Source of the DNA: an uncultured Oscillospiraceae bacterium
Lineage (GTDB): Bacteria > Bacillota_A > Clostridia > Oscillospirales > Oscillospiraceae
Reading direction: 5' to 3'
Assembly (NCBI GenBank): GCA_900769845.1
Contig: CAAGIF010000153.1
Coordinates: 1 to 15,858, forward strand
DNA: 15,858 nt
Shown here: in pieces, positions 14,228 to 15,858 of the stretch
Position numbering within the stretch: position 1 is the first letter of the stretch
How the letters are laid out: each line of letters begins with the position of its first letter
Translations under genes and position numbers: made by a program
The notes under the pieces: generated by a model
The model's input: the letters and a program-made list of their open reading frames with translations, nothing else
What the model was told of the DNA's origin: nothing
Database searches by the model: none

Positions 14228-14878
14228 ATGGCTAAAATCGCCCCTTCTATTCTTTCTGCTGATTTTGTGAATCTGGAGCGGGATATCCGCGCGCTGAAAG
14301 ACAATGGCGCGGACTTTGTCCATGTGGATGTAATGGACGGGATCTTTGTTCCCAACATCACCATCGGGATCCCCGTTGTAGCAGCTATACGCAAAATCAC
14401 GGACCTGCCCCTGGATGTCCATCTGATGATCGACCGGCCCATCCGGTATGTGGAAGAATTTGTAAAAGCCGGCGCGGACTTTGTAACCGTCCATGTGGAA
14501 GCCGACCAGCCTCAGAATACTCTGGCAGCCCTGGACAAGATCCACGCCCTCGGCTGCAAGGCAGGCATTGTTCTCAAACCCAAAACTCCCCTAGAAGCCG
14601 CCATTCCCTACCTGGAAAAATGCGATATGATCCTGGTGATGACCGTGGAACCGGGATTTGGCGGACAGAAGTTCATGGCCGACATGATGCCCAAAGTCGC
14701 TCAGCTCAGGCAATGGCTGGATGACATCAATCCCGATTGTCTGCTTGAGGTGGACGGCGGCGTGGACGCTGCTACTCATGCCCTCTGCAAGGAAGCCGGC
14801 GCAAATGTGCTGGTTGCAGGCTCTGCCTACTTCCGGTCGGAGGATAAGGCGGCATTTGTAAAATTGGTACAATCGTAA
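14228..14878 (+). CDS. rpe: Ribulose-phosphate 3-epimerase
   Basis: This 216-residue TIM-barrel enzyme is of normal family length. It interconverts D-ribulose 5-phosphate and D-xylulose 5-phosphate in the pentose phosphate pathway. Signatures in order are APSILSADF (5-13), VHVDVMDG with metal ligands H32 and D34, DVHLMI with H65, EPGFGGQKF (about 141-149) and EVDGGV with D176. The phosphate-binding end is VAGSAYF. Start: ATG at 14228, AAGGAG nine bases upstream. A TTG at 14222 is in frame but has no better site. It stands alone, with its own promoter and no clear hairpin terminator before the next gene; readthrough is possible. Confidence 0.96.
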   Translation: MAKIAPSILSADFVNLERDIRALKDNGADFVHVDVMDGIFVPNITIGIPVVAAIRKITDLPLDVHLMIDRPIRYVEEFVKAGADFVTVHVEADQPQNTLAALDKIHALGCKAGIVLKPKTPLEAAIPYLEKCDMILVMTVEPGFGGQKFMADMMPKVAQLRQWLDDINPDCLLEVDGGVDAATHALCKEAGANVLVAGSAYFRSEDKAAFVKLVQS

Positions 14879-14912
14879 ACAGTAAAAAACTCCCCGGTTT
14901 CCCCCTCTGTCC

Positions 14913-14925
14913 CAATTGACAATTG
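14913..14925. promoter_or_regulatory. Inverted repeat overlapping the -35 of the Fe-S scaffold-like gene (putative operator)
   Basis: CAATTG-A-CAATTG is a perfect inverted repeat with one central base, and it contains the whole -35 TTGACA. A repressor bound there would block the promoter. No known regulator's site is recognised, and CAATTG is itself palindromic, so chance is possible. Confidence 0.3.
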
Positions 14926-14944
14926 TTCCGCTTGCTTGTATAAT
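14916..14944 (+). promoter_or_regulatory. Perfect-consensus sigma-A promoter
   Basis: TTGACA (14916-14921) and TATAAT (14939-14944) are exactly 17 bases apart, the full consensus. It drives the NifU-like/GGGtGRT pair, and transcription should start near 14951. Confidence 0.9.
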
Positions 14945-14950
14945 ATATGC

Positions 14951-15003
14951 GGAAAATCCCGGTTTTCCAACTATGTAAATCCAAAGGCGGAGAAACCGTC
15001 TTT
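14951..15003 (+). promoter_or_regulatory. Structured 5' leader with two hairpins
   Basis: A 6-bp hairpin (14951-14956 with 14963-14968) lies at the expected 5' end of the transcript. A second, 8-bp stem including a G-U pair (14983-14990 with 14996-15003, loop AGAAA) ends just before the ribosome site. They may protect the mRNA or adjust translation. No known riboswitch is recognised. Confidence 0.45.
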
Positions 15004-15024
15004 TGAAAGAAAGGAATATTTGCC

Positions 15025-15717
15025 ATGATTTATAGTGCAGAAGTACAGCATATGTGCTCCGTGGCCAAGGGCGCCTATCACGGCCCCGCTCCCATCCCCG
15101 AAGAGGGTAAGTGGGTACAGGTCAAGCAGATCAGCGATGTCAGCGGTTTTACCCACGGCATTGGCTGGTGCGCTCCCCAGCAGGGCTGCTGCAAGCTGAC
15201 CCTGAACGTTAAGGAAGGCATCATCGAAGAAGCTCTGGTGGAAACCCTGGGCTGCTCCGGTATGACCCACTCCGCAGCAATGGCTTCCGAGATCCTGATC
15301 GGTAAGACCCTCCTGGAGGCTCTAAACACCGACCTGGTTTGCGACGCCATCAACACCGCTATGCGTGAACTGTTCCTGCAGATCGTTTACGGCCGTAGCC
15401 AGTCTGCATTCTCCGAAGACGGTCTGGCCGTCGGCGCTTCCCTGGAAGATCTGGGCAAGGGTCTGCGCAGCCAGGTCGGCACCATGTTCGCCACCAAGGC
15501 AAAGGGCCCCCGTTACCTGGAGATGGCTGAGGGTTATGTCACCCGCATCGCTCTGGACGAGGACAACCTGATCACCGGTTACGAGTTCATCAATCTGGGC
15601 AGAATGATGGACTTCATCAAGAAGGGCGTTGATGCCAACGAGGCTCTGCAGAAGGCTAAGGGTTCCTACGGCCGCTTCGCAGATGCCCCTAAGTACATCG
15701 CCCCCCGCCACGAATAA
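15025..15717 (+). CDS. NifU/IscU-like Fe-S scaffold-like protein partnered with a GGGtGRT gene
   Basis: The 230-residue protein resembles the scaffold fold of IscU/NifU in its core. GCSGMTHSAAMASEILIGKTLLEAL (from about 76) parallels the NifU GCGAxxAS...GKTxxEA segment. Cysteines are at 11, 49, 55, 56, 77 and 106, which would allow cluster or zinc binding but do not exactly match the classic three-Cys layout. The C-terminal ~100 residues are beyond the usual scaffold. Start: ATG at 15025, AAGGAA nine bases upstream. The stop lies 15 bases before the GGGtGRT gene, so the two form an operon under a perfect promoter. The gene uses a narrow set of C/G-ending codons (CTG, GGC, ACC, AAG), a sign of high expression. 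Specific function is unproven. Confidence 0.8.
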   Translation: MIYSAEVQHMCSVAKGAYHGPAPIPEEGKWVQVKQISDVSGFTHGIGWCAPQQGCCKLTLNVKEGIIEEALVETLGCSGMTHSAAMASEILIGKTLLEALNTDLVCDAINTAMRELFLQIVYGRSQSAFSEDGLAVGASLEDLGKGLRSQVGTMFATKAKGPRYLEMAEGYVTRIALDEDNLITGYEFINLGRMMDFIKKGVDANEALQKAKGSYGRFADAPKYIAPRHE

Positions 15718-15732
15718 GAGGAGGACGCTACA

Positions 15733-15858
15733 ATGGCTCTGTTTGAAGGTTACGAAAGAAAAATCGACAAGATCAATGGCGTCCTGGCTCAGTACGGTCT
15801 GGAGTCCGTTGAAGCTTGTCGCGAACTGTGTGTTTCCAAGGGCTTCGACCCCTACGAA
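15733..15858 (+). CDS. GGGtGRT-family protein (N-terminus only)
   Basis: Only the first 42 codons are in the window. The start MALFEGYERKIDKINGVL and the following EACRELCVSKGFDPYE match the N-terminus of the Clostridia GGGtGRT family (PF14057), which commonly follows this NifU-like gene. The diagnostic GGGtGRT motif itself lies past the window, so family assignment rests on the N-terminus and neighbour. Start: ATG with AGGAGG eight bases upstream. Function of the family is unknown to me; Fe-S or redox involvement is inferred from the partner. Codon use is as biased as in the preceding gene. Confidence 0.8.
   Translation, partial: MALFEGYERKIDKINGVLAQYGLESVEACRELCVSKGFDPYE

Overview
The window looks like chromosomal DNA of a spore-forming Clostridia member, probably an Oscillospiraceae/Ruminococcaceae-type gut anaerobe. 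The evidence is a divergent Spo0A, small cysteine-rich Clostridia families (DUF1540- and DUF6472-like), sigma-A promoters of low-GC Gram-positive type, GGAGG ribosome sites and a moderate GC content. No rRNA, tRNA, CRISPR array, IS element or phage gene is visible. This reads as core chromosome with some surface and secreted functions, not as a genomic island.

Region 1 (1-4800, minus strand) holds two separately transcribed secreted proteins. One is an endonuclease I-type nuclease cut off by the window start. The other is a 1133-residue multidomain protein with a DUF5722-like TIM-barrel (probable glycoside hydrolase), an Ig-like module, a cysteine-rich module and three C-terminal DUF5648-type repeats. 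A strong hairpin terminator separates them. Region 2 (5084-5545, plus) is a single two-CBS-domain protein with its own extended -10 promoter and terminator.

Region 3 (5565-10104, plus) is a tight six-gene operon with one clear promoter and one terminator: a membrane-anchored XRE regulator, 5-formyltetrahydrofolate cyclo-ligase, a PH-like membrane protein, a DUF1643 protein, a 58-residue six-cysteine protein (DUF6472-like), and a large lipoprotein with a C-terminal HExxH metallopeptidase-like domain. Most of its products have no known function, and it is the least explained part of the window.

Region 4 (10123-14060, minus) has four genes, each apparently its own unit: an LCP-family cell-wall ligase, Spo0A, a membrane-anchored HtrA-like serine protease and a DUF1540 peptide. 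A Spo0A-binding-box match lies just upstream of the spo0A promoter. Region 5 (14143-15858, plus) has rpe (ribulose-phosphate 3-epimerase). It is followed by a NifU-like Fe-S scaffold-like protein and the start of a GGGtGRT-family gene, driven by a perfect-consensus promoter with a structured leader. Codon choice there suggests very high expression.

The most useful leads are the Region 3 operon (especially the lipoprotein-peptidase and the DUF1643 protein, whose motifs resemble the uracil-DNA-glycosylase fold), the NifU-like/GGGtGRT pair, the DUF5722 secreted enzyme, and the altered acidic pocket in Spo0A.
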